Shown: positions 20,801 to 35,191 of the stretch, piece after piece
How positions within the stretch are numbered: position 1 is the first letter of the stretch
Layout of the letters: the number at the start of each line of letters is the position of its first letter
Assembly (NCBI RefSeq): GCF_000315625.1
Contig: NW_005434519.1
Coordinates: forward strand, 1,280 to 53,635
Reading direction: 5' to 3'
Length of the DNA stretch: 52,356 nt
Source of the DNA: Guillardia theta CCMP2712
Lineage: Eukaryota > Cryptophyceae > Pyrenomonadales > Geminigeraceae
Translations under genes and position numbers: made by a program
Notes under the pieces: model-generated
Database searches by the model: none
Seen by the model: the letters and a program-made list of their open reading frames with translations, nothing else
What the model was told of the DNA's origin: nothing

Positions 20801-23800
20801 AAGATCGGCTCGGTTCGAGACAAGCCTCGGGAGTTCTTGTTATGCAGAGACCTTTCTTCGAGGTAGAGGTGGAGCTCAGTGTCCCCAACATTCAAATGAA
20901 TCCTTCGCTGGAAGAGGTTCAATCTGCTGTTAACAGAGCAGCTCTGCACATCTTGCGAGCGACCAAGAAGGTTTACATATGGGGTCAGGACCGAGAGAAT
21001 GTAAAACACCTTCAGAGCTTCCACAGACAAATTGCGCAGGACAAAGAGATCGTGAAGATTGTTCTGCTTCTAACAGGAGCAGTTGAAGGCGCCAAGATAC
21101 ATGTCGCTGACTATCTCAAGACATTCGACCAGTACAACTATCTTTGGCAGAACGACAAGCAGAAAGCGTACTCGGACTTCCTTCAGACAAATCCTGACAT
21201 CGAGGCATTTTCAAACGAGCTGAGGAAGTATATGGACATCGAGCGTGAGATCCGAAACATTCCAGGTGTTCACGTTATCGGCTGCATGTGCTTGGACAGC
21301 AGCCCCTTGATGGACTCGTTGACTGCTGAGGCTGTGCAATGGAAAGCGCAATATGCAAGAAACCTGCATGAGGGAGCTAAACGAGAGATGTTGGCGATGC
21401 AAGACTATTTCAAAGAGAAGACAAGGCAGATGAACCGCGAGTTCAAGGAGTTGGAAGATGTTAGAGACGTTATGGAGTGTTTGAAGGAAATCAGAGAGCG
21501 AGAGACCGAGATCGACAAGGAGATTCAGCCTATTGAAGAGCGATACGAGCTTCTCACACAATACGAGCATGAGGTAAATCTTGCGTTCCCTCCCGGATTG
21601 TTCACTGAATCATTTCAGGTTCCTCCCGATGAGCTTGAAGAGCTACAAGATCTCAAGGTACAGTGGAAGCGTGTCAAGGCAAGAGCGTTCGATGTTGGAA
21701 ACAACATCCGCGTCCTCCAAGTTCCATTCAGAAGCAAATTGCTCGAAAATGTTGTAGAGTTCATCGATGAAGTCAAAGAATTTCGTGCGGATTTCGAACA
21801 TAACGGTCCTATGCGGGTGCTGTTTATTCTTTGGCTTGCACATTGCCTGACTGTTTGCGCAGCCGGGAATGGCGCCCATGGATGCCGCACAAGCGCTCAA
21901 GACTTACCAAAGATACTTCGAGGCGATGGATCGTAAGTGGAAGACCTACTCTCAAGGAGAGGAGATGTTTGCGTTGCAAGTCACGGAGTATCCTGAGCTG
22001 GAGCAAACACAGAAGGAGCTTCTCCTCTTGGACAAACTGTACAGTCTCTTCACTGAAACGATCACCACTATCGACAACTACGGCGACATTCTGTGGACGG
22101 AAGTAGTTGCAAACATAGATGCGATGAACGAAGAAGTGGGCAAGCTTCAAACACGTTGCAAGTCCATGCCCAAGGCCCTTCGGTGACTGAAAGCTCGTGT
22201 TTGAACGTGACTGACTTTGTTTCAAGTGATTGGGACGCATACAACGAGTTGAAGAGGAAAATTGACGACTTTTTGGAAGTCCTTCCTCTGCTCACTGCTC
22301 TCTCCGGACAAGCTATGAAGGAACGTCACTGGAAAGCTGTCATGACCTGTACCAGCTGTGAGCTCAACATGAATCCAGACACGTTCAAACTTCAGCACCT
22401 TTTGGATGTTGGAACTCGTCCGGGGGAGATGAGCCTTCTGCAATGTGCTGAAGAGATCGAAGACATCTGCAGTGGCTCAGGAAAGGAACTGCAGATCGAA
22501 GTCAAACTCAAATCTCTATCCGAGCAGTGGCAGGAGCTCAAGTTCACCTTTACGAACTTCAAGAACCGAGGGCCTGTCATTCTCAACGCTAAGGACCTGT
22601 CGGAAATCATGGAGGCGCTGGAAGATTCTCAGATGACGTTGGGATCTATGGCAAGCAACCGTTACTCGGCTCCTTTCCGCGAAGAAGTGCAGATGTGGAT
22701 CGCCAACTTGTCGACCGTCTCGGATGTTGTGGAGCAGTGGATTCAAGTCCAGAACTTGTGGATTTACATGGAAGCTGTCTTCTCTAGCGGAGATATTGCC
22801 AAGCAGTTGCCGCAGGAAGCGAAACGATTTTCCTCGATCGACAAAAATTTCATGAAAGTGACATCAAAAGCGTTTGAGGAGCCAAATTGCGTGGAATGTT
22901 GCTGCAACAATGAGATCATGAAGGAACTGCTCCCTCACTTGATGGAGCAGCTTGAAATGTGTCAGAAGTCTCTCACTGGATATCTTGAGACTAAGAGAAA
23001 TTGTTTCCCTCGCTTCTATTTCTGCTCAGACGGAGTTTTGTTGGAGATCTTGTCCCAAGGCTCTGACCCCCACGCAATTGTTGTGCATCTCCAGAACGTG
23101 TTTGACTCCTTGGCATCCGTGCACTTTGACAAGCAAAAGAAGAACACAATGACGAAAATGGTTGCGAATGACGGCGAAGAAGTTGCTTTCACCGTTCCGT
23201 TGGACGCTAAGGGGAACGTGGAGGACTACCTCAATCAGCTGGTGGCAACCATGCAGGAAACGATCCATGACATCTGTCGAGATTGCGGAGGCGAAGCGGG
23301 TTCGTTGGATGTATCCAAGGTTGTCAGTCGATATCCAGCTCAGATCTGTATCTTGTCCCTGCAATTTGACTGGACGACTAGGACAACTGACGCGCTTTCG
23401 CGTGCTAAGGTGGACAAGACTGGGATGTCGCAAGCAGCCAAGAAAGAGCTGGCGGTGTTGAATGAGTTGATCTCCCTCACAGTCACGGACCTAAGCAAAC
23501 TTGATCGCACCAACGTGGAGACCCTCATCACCATCGACGTGCATCAGGTTGATATCAGCAACTCATTGGTGAAGCAGAAGATCAAAGAGCCTTCGGACTT
23601 CGAGTGGATGAAACAAGCTCGCTTCTATTGGAGCTATGAGCAGGATGCTTGTATTGTCTCCATCTGCGACGTTGACTTTGTTTACAACGATGAATATCTC
23701 GGCTGCAAGGAGAGGCTGGTGATTACACCTCTCACAGATCGATGCTACATCACTCTCTCGCAAGCCATCGGCATGTTCCTTGGAGGAGCCCCTGCGGGCC

Positions 23801-26800
23801 CTGCAGGGACGGGGAAGACAGAGACGACGAAGGACATGGGAAGGACCCTGGGGATTTTCGTGGTGGTCTTCAACTGCTCGGACCAGATGGACTACAAGTC
23901 TCTCGGGAAGATCTACAAGGGACTTGCAATGGCGGGTTGTTGGGGCTGCTTTGATGAATTCAACAGGATCGATCTTGACGTGTTGTCTGTTGCTGCACAG
24001 CAGGTTGCTTGTGTTCTCCAGGCGCAAAGAGAGAGGAAGCAGGAATTTGTCTTCACAGATGGTCAGACTGTGTACTTGAGACCTGGATGCTCTTACTTCA
24101 TTACCATGAACCCTGGATACGCTGGAAGACAAGAACTTCCAGAGAACTTGAAAAGTTTGTTCAGAGGAGTCTGCATGATGGTTCCAGATTTCGGTCTGAT
24201 CATGCGTGTCAAGTTGGCTTCTTGCGGTTTCTACGAGAATCAGATCATCGCAAAGAAGTTTGACATCTTGTACCAGCTTTGTAAGTTGCAGCTATCGAAA
24301 CAAACCCATTACGATTATGGCCTCCGCAACATCCTCTCAGTTCTCCGAACTGCAGGCAAAGTGAAGCGACAGGAGTTGGAGGCTTCAGAGATGTTCCTGA
24401 TGATGAGAACATTGAGGGACATGAACATCTCGAAGCTGGTGGCTGAAGACGTTCCTCTCTTCATCTCTCTCATTTCTGACCTCTTCCCCAACATCACCGC
24501 GGAGAAGAACACCTTCCCTGAGATCGAGAAGGCAATGGCCGACCAGTCCAAGGAGATGAACTTGCAGTACGACAAGGCGCCGGAATGGGCGGGCAAGTGT
24601 GTGCAGCTGCTTGAGACATATTACGTGCGCCATGGGATCGGAATCGTCGGGCCGACGGGGTCCGGCAAGACGATGATGCAGGAGGTACTCTCGCGAGCTC
24701 TCTCCATCGTCGACGTCAAGCATGTTCTTCTGCGCATGAACCCCAAGGCCATCACGGCACCTCAGATGTTTGGCAACCTTGACGCGACGACGGGTGACTG
24801 GACGGACGGCATCTTCGCTGTCTTGTGGAGGAAAGGCACAAAAGCCAAGAATCAGAACACCTGGATTGTGTTGGACGGGCCGGTCGACGCCATTTGGATC
24901 GAAAACCTCAACACGGTCTTGGATGACAACAAGCTGCTCACGCTCGCCAACGGGGACCGCATCCCCATGAGCCCAGCCATGAAGGCAGTCTTCGAGCCCG
25001 AGAACCTCATGAACGCCTCCCCCGCCACGGTTTCTCGCATGGGTATCATCTACGTCTCTGGCTCTGTCCTGGGATGGCAGCCGCTTGTTCCCTCCTGGCT
25101 GAACCTGCGGAGAGAGAAGGAAGTGCCTGTGATCCAGGCGCTGATCGACAAGTACATCGACCCGATGCTCGAATGTGTGACAAAGACTTGCAAGGCGGTG
25201 ATGTACAGCACCAGCGGCATCTACCTCACCTCCTGCTTCAAGATGCTGGAGGAGATTCTCGCTCCTACCGTAGAGTCCAAGACGTTCCTTTCGGAAGAGC
25301 ACATGGAGAAGATTTTCATCTATGCGCTGTGTTGGTCGCTCGGAGCGTTGTTGGAGCTCGACGACAGGAAGAAGTTCAGTGCAGACCTTGCGAAGCTCGC
25401 CAACGTCTCTGTGTTCCCTCCTGTGGGCGAAGAGACTGCCTTCGAGTACTTCGTTGACGAGACTGGCAGCTGGAAGCACTGGAAGATTCGTGTCCTGGAC
25501 TGGGAGTATCCCACCGATAAGGATCCAAGCTTTGCCGAGCTTCTTCTTCCCACCCTTGACAGTGTGCGATATGTGGCCCAGCTGACGATGCTGGTGCCGG
25601 CCAAGAAGCCTGTGCTGTTCACGGGGGCTCCTGGTGTGAGCAAGACGGCGACGCTGCAGCAGTACATCTCGTCTTTGCCGTCGGAGACCTGGATCAAGAA
25701 GATGGTTCCCTTCTCCTTCGTTACCACGCCAGAGATCTTCCAACGCACCCTTGAGAGCTGCGTGGAGAAGAGACAGGGGAGAACCTTCGGCCCCCCGGGA
25801 GGGAAGCAGTGCTGCTTCTTCATCGACGACATTTCAATGCCTGTCATCAACAACTGGGGTGATCAGATCACCAACGAGATCGTACGACAGTGTTTGGCCG
25901 AGGAAGGGTTCTACAGTCTTGACAAGCCCGGGGAGTGGAAGAACTTCACAGACATGGGTTACGTTGCTGCCATGGTACATCCGGGAGGAGGGCGCAACGA
26001 CATTCCGAACCGTTTGAAGAGACAGTACTGCCTGATGAACGTCACAATGCCTTCAATCGCTGCTATCGACAACATCTTCGGTACCATCATGTCCGGCAGG
26101 CTATCCAGCAAGTCGCCTTTCCACGCAGTCCCCAAGTCGGTTGAAGAAGGTGTCAAACGTTTGACCGAAGCCACTATCCAACTCTGGCAGAAGACCTCAG
26201 TCAAGATGCTCCCAACCCCAGCAAAGTTTCACTACGTCTGGAACATGCGAGAGATCTCGCGTGTCTTCGGCGGCATGTTCATGGCTACTCGCAACACGAT
26301 ACCGGACGAGGTGAGAGCGGAGTAGCTTGAGTCAAGGGAGAGGAGGAAGTGACTTGGTTCGCAGGTTTACCTCCTCAAACTCTGGCGCCACGAGTGCGAG
26401 CGAGTTTTTACCGACAAGCTGACGAACGCAGTGGACAAGGAATGGGAGAACAAGGCAATCATGTCGGTAATAGAAGCTGTTTACGGCAAAGAGATCTCAG
26501 CCAAGGTGGCGGGCCCCTGCTACTTTGTGAATTTCATGCCTGAGCCGCTCTTCAATGACGACGGAGTCTGCATCAACGAACGACCTCAAAGCTATGAGCT
26601 TGTTGAGCACGGGGATCTGACGCCTGTGCGTGAGAAAGCCCTCAACTTCCAGAAGCAGTACAACGAAGAGAACAAGATCGGCAAACTCGAACTCGTCCTC
26701 TTCGAGTACGCCCTTGAGCACTTGATGCGAATCTCCAGGTGCATGTGTCAAGATCGTGGATCCATGATGCTTGTTGGCGTTGGCGGCTCAGGAAAGCAAA

Positions 26801-29800
26801 GCTTGGCACGTCTAGCGTCGTTTATCGCCGGGAACTTCATTTTCCAGATCACCATCACCAAGTACTATTCTGTCACAAACTTGTTCGAAGATATCAAGCT
26901 GCTGTACAAGACAGCAGGACTGAAGGGCAAGGTATTGCCAACCCTTGATGTGCCGGAAATCTCTTTGACTTGCACTTTAGCCTGTCACCTTCATCTTCAC
27001 TGACGCTGAGGTTAAAGACGAAGGTTTCCTTGAGTACATCAACCAAATCTTGTCGACTGGTAAGAGCTACATGTCCACTTGGACTTGTTCTCACACAGAC
27101 TGCAGGTGAAGTCTCAAACTTGTTTCCTAAAGATGAGATGGATGCAATTCTCGGAGATCTTCGTCCGATTGCTAAGAAAGCGATCAAGGGCTTCATCGAC
27201 ACGACTGAGAACCTTCAGAAATACTTCTACGACTCCGTTCGCAACCAGCTGCATGTTGTCCTTTGTATGTCACCAGTTGGAGAGAAGTTGTCGTCACGAT
27301 GTCGCAAATTCCCCGGGTTGATCAACTGCACGACTGTCGACTGGTTCCTGGCATGGCCGGAGGAAGGTTTGTTGAACGTGTCTCAAAAGTTCATCAACGA
27401 CTTCAAGATGGAGACTACAGCAGACATCAAACAAAACCTGATGGCACATATGGCCAAGGTTCACAGCATGGTAGTGCAGGCAACCAACGATTACTTCCAA
27501 TCTTTCCGAAGAAACGTTTATGTAGGAACTCATAGCGAGACTGTGGAAAATGACTGATCTCACTGCAGGTCACGCCCAAGTCTTATCTCTCCTTCCTCAA
27601 GACCTACTGCCAAGTTTACAGCGATCAGTTCTCCGGGATCAAGGAGCTGGCTGACAAGATCAACAACGGACTCGTCAAACTTGACGAGGCGGCGCAGGAT
27701 GTGGAGAAAATGAAGGTTGAATTGGCTGCAACGGAGGTACGGCATTCACCTGCTTTCCTCGCTCTCGTCCCCTCCTGATCGCCTTTGCTCGTCTTTGACA
27801 GGTTGTGCTGCAAGAAGCGGCGGTGAAGTCAGCCGCACTGTTGAAGGAGATCACAATCGGGACAGCCGAAGCAGAGAAGACGAAGGCAGAAGTGAAACTC
27901 GTGGCTGACGCTGCCGGAGAGAAGGCAACGGTCATTGGGGGAGAGAAGGCTGAGGTCGAGAAGGATCTTGAAGCTGCGAAACCAGCCTTGATAGAAGCCG
28001 AGTCAGCCCTGAACGCCATCAAGCCTGACGACATCAAGAACCTCAAGGCGCTCAAGAATCCTCCTGACGTCATCAAGATCATCTTTGATGGTGTTCTTAT
28101 CCTCAAACGAGGGCCCATGCTCAAATGTCAGATGGTGGACATCAAGGGCTTCGCATGCTACAAGGACAACTACAGCGAGGCAAGCAAGATGATGAACGAC
28201 TCCAACTTCCTCGCGTCGCTTCAGCAGTTTCCCAAAGAGAACATTACCGACGAGGATTGTGAGCTGCTCACGCCCTACACCGATCATGGTCTCTTCACAG
28301 TCGAGGCTGCTGCCAAGGCCTCCGGACTTGCCGTCGGTCTCTGCAAGTGGGTGAAGGCCATGAAGACTTACCACGAGATCGCCAAGGTGGTGATCCCCAA
28401 GATGGACGCTCTTCGCGTCAAGGAAGCAGAGCTCGCGGCCGCGAACAAGAAACTCGCGCAAGCTCAAGCTCAGCTGACAGCCGCACAAGCGCAGCTGGAT
28501 CAGATGCAGGAGAAGTTCGACAAGGCAATGGCAGACAAACAGAAGCTGCAGGACGAGGCGGATGCGACCAAGCGCAAGATGGATGCTGCCAATGCGCTGA
28601 TCTCAGGACTCTCAGGCGAGAAAGTTAGATGGACTCAACAGTCCAAGGAGTTCGATGACCAGATCGCTCGCCTAGTCGGAGACTGCGCGGTCGCCTGCGC
28701 CTTCCTTAGCTATCTTGGTCCCTTCAACAAGACGTTCAGAGACAAGCTTGTTCTCTCGTCCTTCACACATGACATCTTGGACAAGAAGATCCCTCTCACC
28801 AAGAACCTCGACATCTCTGCTATGCTTGTTGACGGAGCTACCACGGGCGAATGGAACCTGCAAGGTCTTCCCACGGACGATCTTTCGATTCAGAACGGCA
28901 TCCTGACGACCAGGGCCAGTCGCTACCCTCTGATGGTCGACCCTCAGGGGCAGGGGCTTGCCTGGATCCGAAACAGAGAAGCGGTGAACGGCGTCAAAGA
29001 GACATCCTTCCAAGACAAGGGCTTTAGGAACTCACTGGAAGACTGCATGGGGTATGGGAAACCACTTCTCCTTGCCAACGTCGAGAACGAGCTAGATCCT
29101 GTTCTTGATCCTGTCCTGGACAAGGCGTTCATCAAGAAGGGCAAGAACTTCATCGGTAATGGCCTCGCTTGACTTTTTTCTTTTCCCTTGACTTGTTCAC
29201 TTCAGTGGCCTTGGCGGACAAGGAGTGCGACATCGAGCCCGACAAGTTTCTGCTGTACATCACCACGAGGCTTCCGAACCCTCACTTCACTCCCGAGCTC
29301 TCGGCCCGCGTCACCATCATCGACTTCACCGTGACGATCAAGGGCCTTGAAGATCAGCTGCTTGCCCGAGTCGTCCTGCAAGAGAAACCTGAGCTGGAGC
29401 AGGAGAGGCAGAAGCTGCAAGCAGAGGTCAATGGGTACCAGAAGAAGATCGTGGAATTGCAGGATGACTTATTGTACCGCTTGTCTTCTTGCGAGGTCAG
29501 TGTTTTTTACTATGCCTTGCAAGCTAAAACTTTCACTTTTAGGGATCTTTGCTGGATGATCCAGAAATCGTTGACGTGCTTGCCATGACAAAGAAAACGA
29601 GCAAGGAGGTTCAAGAGAAACTGAAGAACGCGGGAGAAGCGGAGATCAGAATCAAATCAGCCTGCGGTATGTTGTTGAAGACTTGCGTTGCAGCCTGTCT
29701 TGACGATGTTTCTTGCAGAGGAGTACCGACCAGTAGCAACAAGAGGGTCAATCTTATACTTCTTGATTGCTGAGATGAGCGCAATCAACGTCATGTACCA

Positions 29801-32195
29801 GACATCGCTCGCTCAGTTTATTGAAGTCTTCCAGAAGTCCATGGTTGAAGCAGAAGAGAACAAGATTCCGGCTAAGAGGATCAACAACATCATTGAGCAC
29901 ATGTCGTACATCACTTACTTGTACATCGGCCGAGGTCTGTTCGAGCGGCACAAGGATGTTTTCATCACTCTTCTAGCCATGAAGGTTCAGATCCAGGAAG
30001 GTGCCATCACTATGGAACACTTCAACTGCTTCGTAAAGGGAGGCGCGGCGCTCGACATTGCAGCTCAAAGGAAGAAGCCTGGCAACTGGATGTCGGATAC
30101 CGCCTGGCTCAACGCCATTCAGCTGAGCATGTCCATCCCGATGTTCAAAGACCTGCCCGAGGCCATCGTGAGAGGAGAGAAGATGTGGAAGGAATGGATG
30201 GACCTGGACGCTCCGGAGGCAACCAACGTCCCTGACTTCGAGGAGCGACTCGACAAGATGCACAGAATGTTGATCATTCGTGGACTGCGGCCAGACAGAA
30301 CGATGGTGGTGACTAAGGAGTACATCGCCGACACCATGGGCGCGAGATACGTCGACTTTCCTCCTCTCAACCTTGAACAAACTCACACTGAGAGCACTGA
30401 ACGAACTCCCTTCGTCTGCATCTTATCCATGGGATCTGACCCAACAGATCTCATCATGGGGCTAGCCAAGAAGAAGAAGAAAGAGGTTCTCTCCGTCTCC
30501 ATGGGTCAAGGCCAGGAGGTTGTCGCCCGCAGGTTCATCGACCAGGGGGTGGCCACGGGCTGCTGGGCTCTTCTGCAGAACTGCCACCTGGGAATCAAAT
30601 TCCTGGTGGAGTTGGAGGGAAGGCTGGCGAACAAAGACCTGGAGCAGATCGACCCCGAGTTCCGCGTGTGGGTGACGGCAGAGCCGCACAAGTCCTTCCC
30701 CATCGGCCTCCTGCAGATGAGTATCAAGATCACCAACGAGGCTCCGGTCGGTATGAAGGCTGGCATGAAGCGATCGTACAACTGGATCACTCAGGACATG
30801 CTGGACATCGTTCCTCGCTCGGAGTGGCGAACCCTTCTCTGGGTCCTCTGCCACTGCCACAGTGTCGTGCAAGAACGCAGGAAGTTCGGATCCATCGGCT
30901 GGACGGTGCCTTACGAGTTCAATCAGTCCGACCTCAACGCTTGTGCGCTGTTCCTTCAAAACCACTTGCTCGAGATGGACGCAAAGAAATCCAAGGAAGT
31001 TACCTGGACGACCGTGCGCTACATGATCGCTGAGATCCAGTACGGAGGCAGGATTACAGACGACTGGGATCGGAGGCAGATGAATACCTTCTCTGAGAAG
31101 TACTTCTCTCAATACGTCCTTGAGCCTGGGTACGAGTTTCTCAAAGGCTACTCCATTCCCACCGGTACAGACATCGCCGCGTACAGGCGGCACATCGACG
31201 AGAACCTTCCTGTCACCGACTCGCCAGAAGTGTTTGGGCTGAATCAGAACGCTGACTTGACGTACCGGCTGCAGGAGTCTGCTGACCTCTTTGATACTAT
31301 TCTTGAAACTCAACCCCGTGGTGGTGGAGGAGGAGGCAAATCTCGCGAGGACATTGTGACGGAGCTCTGTGCAGACTTGCTGCAGAAGATTCCTGCTGAC
31401 TTCAACAAAGAAGAGATCCGTACGGCTCTACAGAAGATGGGTCCCACGAAGCCGATCAACGTCGCCTTCCGGCAGGAGCTTGACGTCATACAGAAGTCGA
31501 TCTCGGTGGTAAGGGCTACACTCAAGAACTTGCAGCTGGCCATTGCAGGAACGATCGTTATGTCCGACGATCTTGCAGGAGCTTTAGATTCAATGTTCAA
31601 TGCCAAGGTCCCTCCTGTCTGGCTCAAGGGCGCCTGGTTCTCTCCCACAGTAGGCATCTGGTTCGGTATCCTTCTAGCACGCTACGAGCAGTTCGATCGC
31701 TGGCTCAAGCAGGGTCGTCCCAAGTCCTACTGGCTCCCTGGCTTCAGCAACGGATCCGGTTTCCTGACTGCTGTCAAGCAGGAGGTCGCACGATCCAAGT
31801 CCGGGTGGGCGCTGGATGACGTTGTGCTATTCACGGAGGTGACGAAGCTGGACTACGAGGAGGTTCGGGAGGCTCACTCGGACGGCATCTTCGTGCATGG
31901 ATTGTACCTCGAAGGCGCCTCGTGGCACAAGAAGGACTCGCACCTGATGGAAGCTGCTCGCGGCGAGCTGGTGAAGCTGTTGCCCGTGATGCACATCACC
32001 GGAGTCTTGAAGTCCAACAAGAAGATGGACTACATGGTGTATGAGTGCCCTGTGTACTTCAGGTTTGACCCCAGAAAGCGAGGAATGACTGCCGCTCAGC
32101 CTAACTTCATGTTTGCCCCTGAAATTCGAACGATCGACCCACCAGCAAAGTGGATTCTTCGAGGTGTAGCCTTGCTGACGTACCCGGGTGACTAG
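17900..32195 (+). CDS. DNAH5/DNAH8-like: Outer-arm axonemal dynein heavy chain, gamma (DNAH5/DNAH8) type
   Basis: Seventeen exons keep phase throughout: 17900..18535, 18581..18969, 19017..19230, 19277..19648, 19698..19904, 19954..21573, 21619..21816, 21863..22182, 22227..26310, 26365..26931, 26981..27059, 27106..27521, 27569..27736, 27802..29155, 29206..29495, 29543..29666, 29719..32195. They give 4504 residues, the normal length. Order: tail (DHC_N1), linker, six AAA modules, coiled-coil stalk between AAA4 and AAA5 (exon 14), C-terminal domain. Walker A motifs: AAA1 GPAGTGKT (near 23797), AAA2 GPTGSGKT (near 24649), AAA3 GAPGVSKT (near 25624), AAA4 GVGGSGKQ (near 26776). The tail stretch [14 protein letters not shown] and the PP(V)AGNILW block mark the DNAH5/DNAH8 (Chlamydomonas ODA2) branch. 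It drives microtubule sliding in motile cilia. Oddity: a poly-Ala/Gly N-terminus encoded by a GCG repeat. Introns are 44-65 nt. Confidence 0.97.
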
Positions 32196-33508
32196 TCGTG
32201 AAAGATTGTGACTGTAAAGTAGCAGTTGTTCATGAAATACAACCAGTTGCAAAGTCAAACTAGTCAAATTCTTTCTCTTCACTAGCCTAGCCCAGAAGGG
32301 ACAAACAGAGATGAATTGCCGGACATGGGCCGGTAAAACTGATCTAATCACGGCAGCCCGCCCCAGAGATTTCCAAGCCACGTTTTTGCTTTTCCGCCAG
32401 CGGTGTCTAGGTTCTATTTTAGAAGATATTTCAGTATCAATCTTCAAAAATTCCCTCAAATAATACAATTTTATACTATAAAACTGAAACAATATTCGAA
32501 ACTGATATAAACAAAATGAAAAAACTTGCCCTTTACATGTTTTCATGACCCAATACCCCCTCACCCGGCACATCTCCTATGAAAGTACCCCTCGTACCAT
32601 CGTCGTCCTCCTCTACGCCCATATTCCACAGCCATGCTCGGAACTCGCAACCTTCGGCAGGTAATGTAAGCAGCGTAAGATTAGGCCTGATGAAGCGAGG
32701 AGTAGTGATAATGGTCACACACCACAGGTGCTTGTGATGGAAGTCATTGCGAAGTAGGAGTAGATGGAGGAGCAAGAGCAGGAAAAGGAGACGAAAATAA
32801 GCAGTACCGGAGAATGAAGGAGGAAGAGGAGAGCAGGAGGAGAGCAGGAGAAAGAGCAGGAGAGGGAAGGAAGGATGATTATGGTGAAGGAGGAATAGAA
32901 GGAAGAGGATTTTGAAGATGGACGTGGAGGATTCTCCAATGGTTTTGTTGTTCTCTGTCTTCGATTCCGTCTTCATTGCTCTGGTCTGTTCAGCTGCTCT
33001 TTTTGTACTTCTATTCATTTGAAGTGGAATCATGATGAGATAGTGCTCGAAAAACGAAAAACGAAAAACGTCAGTTTGCTTCAAGCTTTGTTGTTCAAGC
33101 AATCCATAAGTCACTTTCATCTGTCAATCACCATGACGTTGTGAGAATTGACTGCAGGAAGGGTTGTCCTACCCTGTTCTTGACTGATCTTTCATTCTTC
33201 GTGGTTCACTAATCTTTGTATTCTCTCGAGCAGGTGGTGGGGCGGCTTCTAAGCAGTCCTGGAGCACAGAAGATTTTCCCCTCTGCTCCATGCAGCCAGA
33301 GGTCATTGATGTCTCCTCCTCATCCCACCCTCATCGAGACATGACAGGTGTCACATTCTCTCGTGCAGACCCGTCGTGGCTGCAGTATATTCAGCTCCCA
33401 AGGCGCCAGGGCTGAGGTGTGCTTCTTGCTTGCAAGTTGGAGGGGTCAGCCCCCTGCGGTATCGATGAAGTGACGGCATGTGCTGTTAGTCGCTTCCTAG
33501 GCACTGGT
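32196..33508. other. Intergenic, with purine-rich low-complexity tract
   Basis: A stretch at about 32755..32920 is almost pure GGA/AGGA. A minus-strand frame across it (32533..33120) is open for 195 codons but is mostly the low-complexity translation. Only its last 60 codons look protein-like and no exon joins it, so no gene is called. Confidence 0.4.
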
Positions 33509-35000
33509 ATGAGTGACAAAGAATCTTTTGATAAGTTGAAATTTGACGCTGAGAAGGTAAATGGTGATCATGGGTATGGAATGAATCTGAACATGGAGAT
33601 ACAGGGCGATGTGAAGGCGATGTTTGAAACTGGGATGTCGCTACTGGCTGGCCGTGGATGCGAAGCAAACGAGAGTGAGGCGGTCAAGGTATGAAGCCAA
33701 GACGCTTACAAAGACGCTTGACTTGGACGAAACTTGGTGACCATGTCTCCTTTGCAGTGGTATACAAAGGCAGCCGAGAAGGGTCACTTAGACGCCCAGT
33801 ATAACTTGGGAGTTTGTATGTACTACGGCAGAGGAGTAGATCGAAACATCGAGCAAGCTGTCAGTGAGATGGTTTCTGAAAACTTTTGGTTGATGTTTGC
33901 TGTAGGTCGCTTGGTATTTGAAAGCCGCCGATCAGGTAGAAACCTTGTCTATCTTTTCTTGCAATTGACTTTTCAACTTGATCAGGGGCATGTTGCAGCA
34001 GAGTATGCTCTTGGGGTTTGCTATGAGAAAGGTCGTGGAGTCCAGAAAGATTTAGTTAAATCCATGTATTTGTCTCGGGATTCAGTTCGATATATTTGAC
34101 TTTAGTACAGAAAATATTACACAAATGCAGCCAACGCTGGTGATGCTTCAGCCCAGTATAAGCTTGGCGAGTGCTTTTATTATGGGAGGTCAATTCTGTT
34201 GCCACGCCGCATTGAATCTTGCTCAATACAATGTTCAGATCAGGATTGAAAGAAAACTTCCAAGAAGCTGCCAGTTTGTTCTCCAAGGCCTGTGAACAAG
34301 TTTGTTCCATCTATTTGATGAAACTTTCTAAATATCTAATGTCAGGGGCTTGCGAAAGCACAATACATGTTAGGGCTTTGCCATTACTACGGCCAAGTAG
34401 ATCTGCACTGTCTTGGTGGGTGAGGCTGAAGCTCTAAACTTGACAGGGAGTTGAGAACAGCGAGAGCAAAGCAGCAGATTTGTTCTTGAAGGCTGCTGAA
34501 CAAGGACATCCTCAAGCTGAGTATCAGGTCGACACTCTTTCACTGAAGTCAGCTCGTAATTTGCAGACCAGATTGCTGCATGCTATTACTCTGGCAGAGG
34601 CGTTGAGAAAGTGATGAGAAGCTTTGTGTAATCAATTTCACTCATCATTCGAAATCAGAACCTGGAGAAAGCTGTCGAGTGGTTTGAAAAGGCGGCCAAA
34701 CAATCACATCCTGTCAATTTCCATGAGCGGCAAAATTGATTCCTGATGATTATATCAGGTAGCGCAGTATAGTTTGGGCCAATGCTACTATTATGGCCGA
34801 GGAGTTCCAAAGGTGTGTGAGAGTCATCGTACTTCATTTGTTGACTGTTTGCAGAGCGAGGAGAAGGCCCTCGAATATTACACCATGGCTGCGAATCAAG
34901 GACATGCGCAAGCCAAGTATGTTTTTTTCAATACTCAAATGTCTTATCATTCTTTTCTGTCAGATACTGGATCGGGATCATTCTCAAGAGCAAAGAATGA
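33509..35000 (+). CDS. Sel1-like repeat protein
   Basis: Fourteen small exons join in phase: 33509..33556, 33605..33688, 33758..33859, 33906..33935, 33986..34065, 34111..34188, 34239..34299, 34346..34396, 34447..34527, 34572..34610, 34659..34712, 34759..34812, 34855..34916, 34964..35000, giving 286 residues. About seven Sel1-like repeats are visible, each with the pattern A..G...AQY.LG..YY.GRGV (for example AAEKGHLDAQYNLG, CMYYGRGV, CYYSGRGVEK). Sel1 repeats are TPR-related alpha-alpha superhelices that serve as adaptor scaffolds, for example in ER-associated degradation and signalling. There is no signal peptide or membrane segment, so a soluble adaptor is most likely; the partner is unknown. 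It ends with WIGIILKSKE. It converges on the RWP-RK gene 191 nt away. Confidence 0.9.
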
Positions 35001-35191
35001 AGGCGCTGATGACAAACAGTGTCGATGTGATGAGCGTATTTCATCCGAACGAAAAAATGACATCAAGTTGATGCGTGCCTTGTTTTGTTTCTTCTTTTAT
35101 CATTCTCTTCAAAAATGATCATGCGACACAAGAGATCACGGAAAGAAAGCTTTGCAGACAATTATCATATAGCAATGCAAGTACAGGTAGT

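Noticed and set aside
24385-25743. 452-codon open frame antisense to the dynein motor
   Set aside because: It mirrors confident dynein exon 9. Long antisense frames arise from GC-biased third positions, and it shows no domain.
30462-31313. 283-codon antisense frame in the dynein C-terminal exon
   Set aside because: Shadow of the dynein coding strand with no recognisable motif.
32533-33120. 195-codon minus-strand frame after the dynein gene
   Set aside because: Mostly the translation of a purine-rich tract into Leu/Phe/Ser runs. No joining exon or family.
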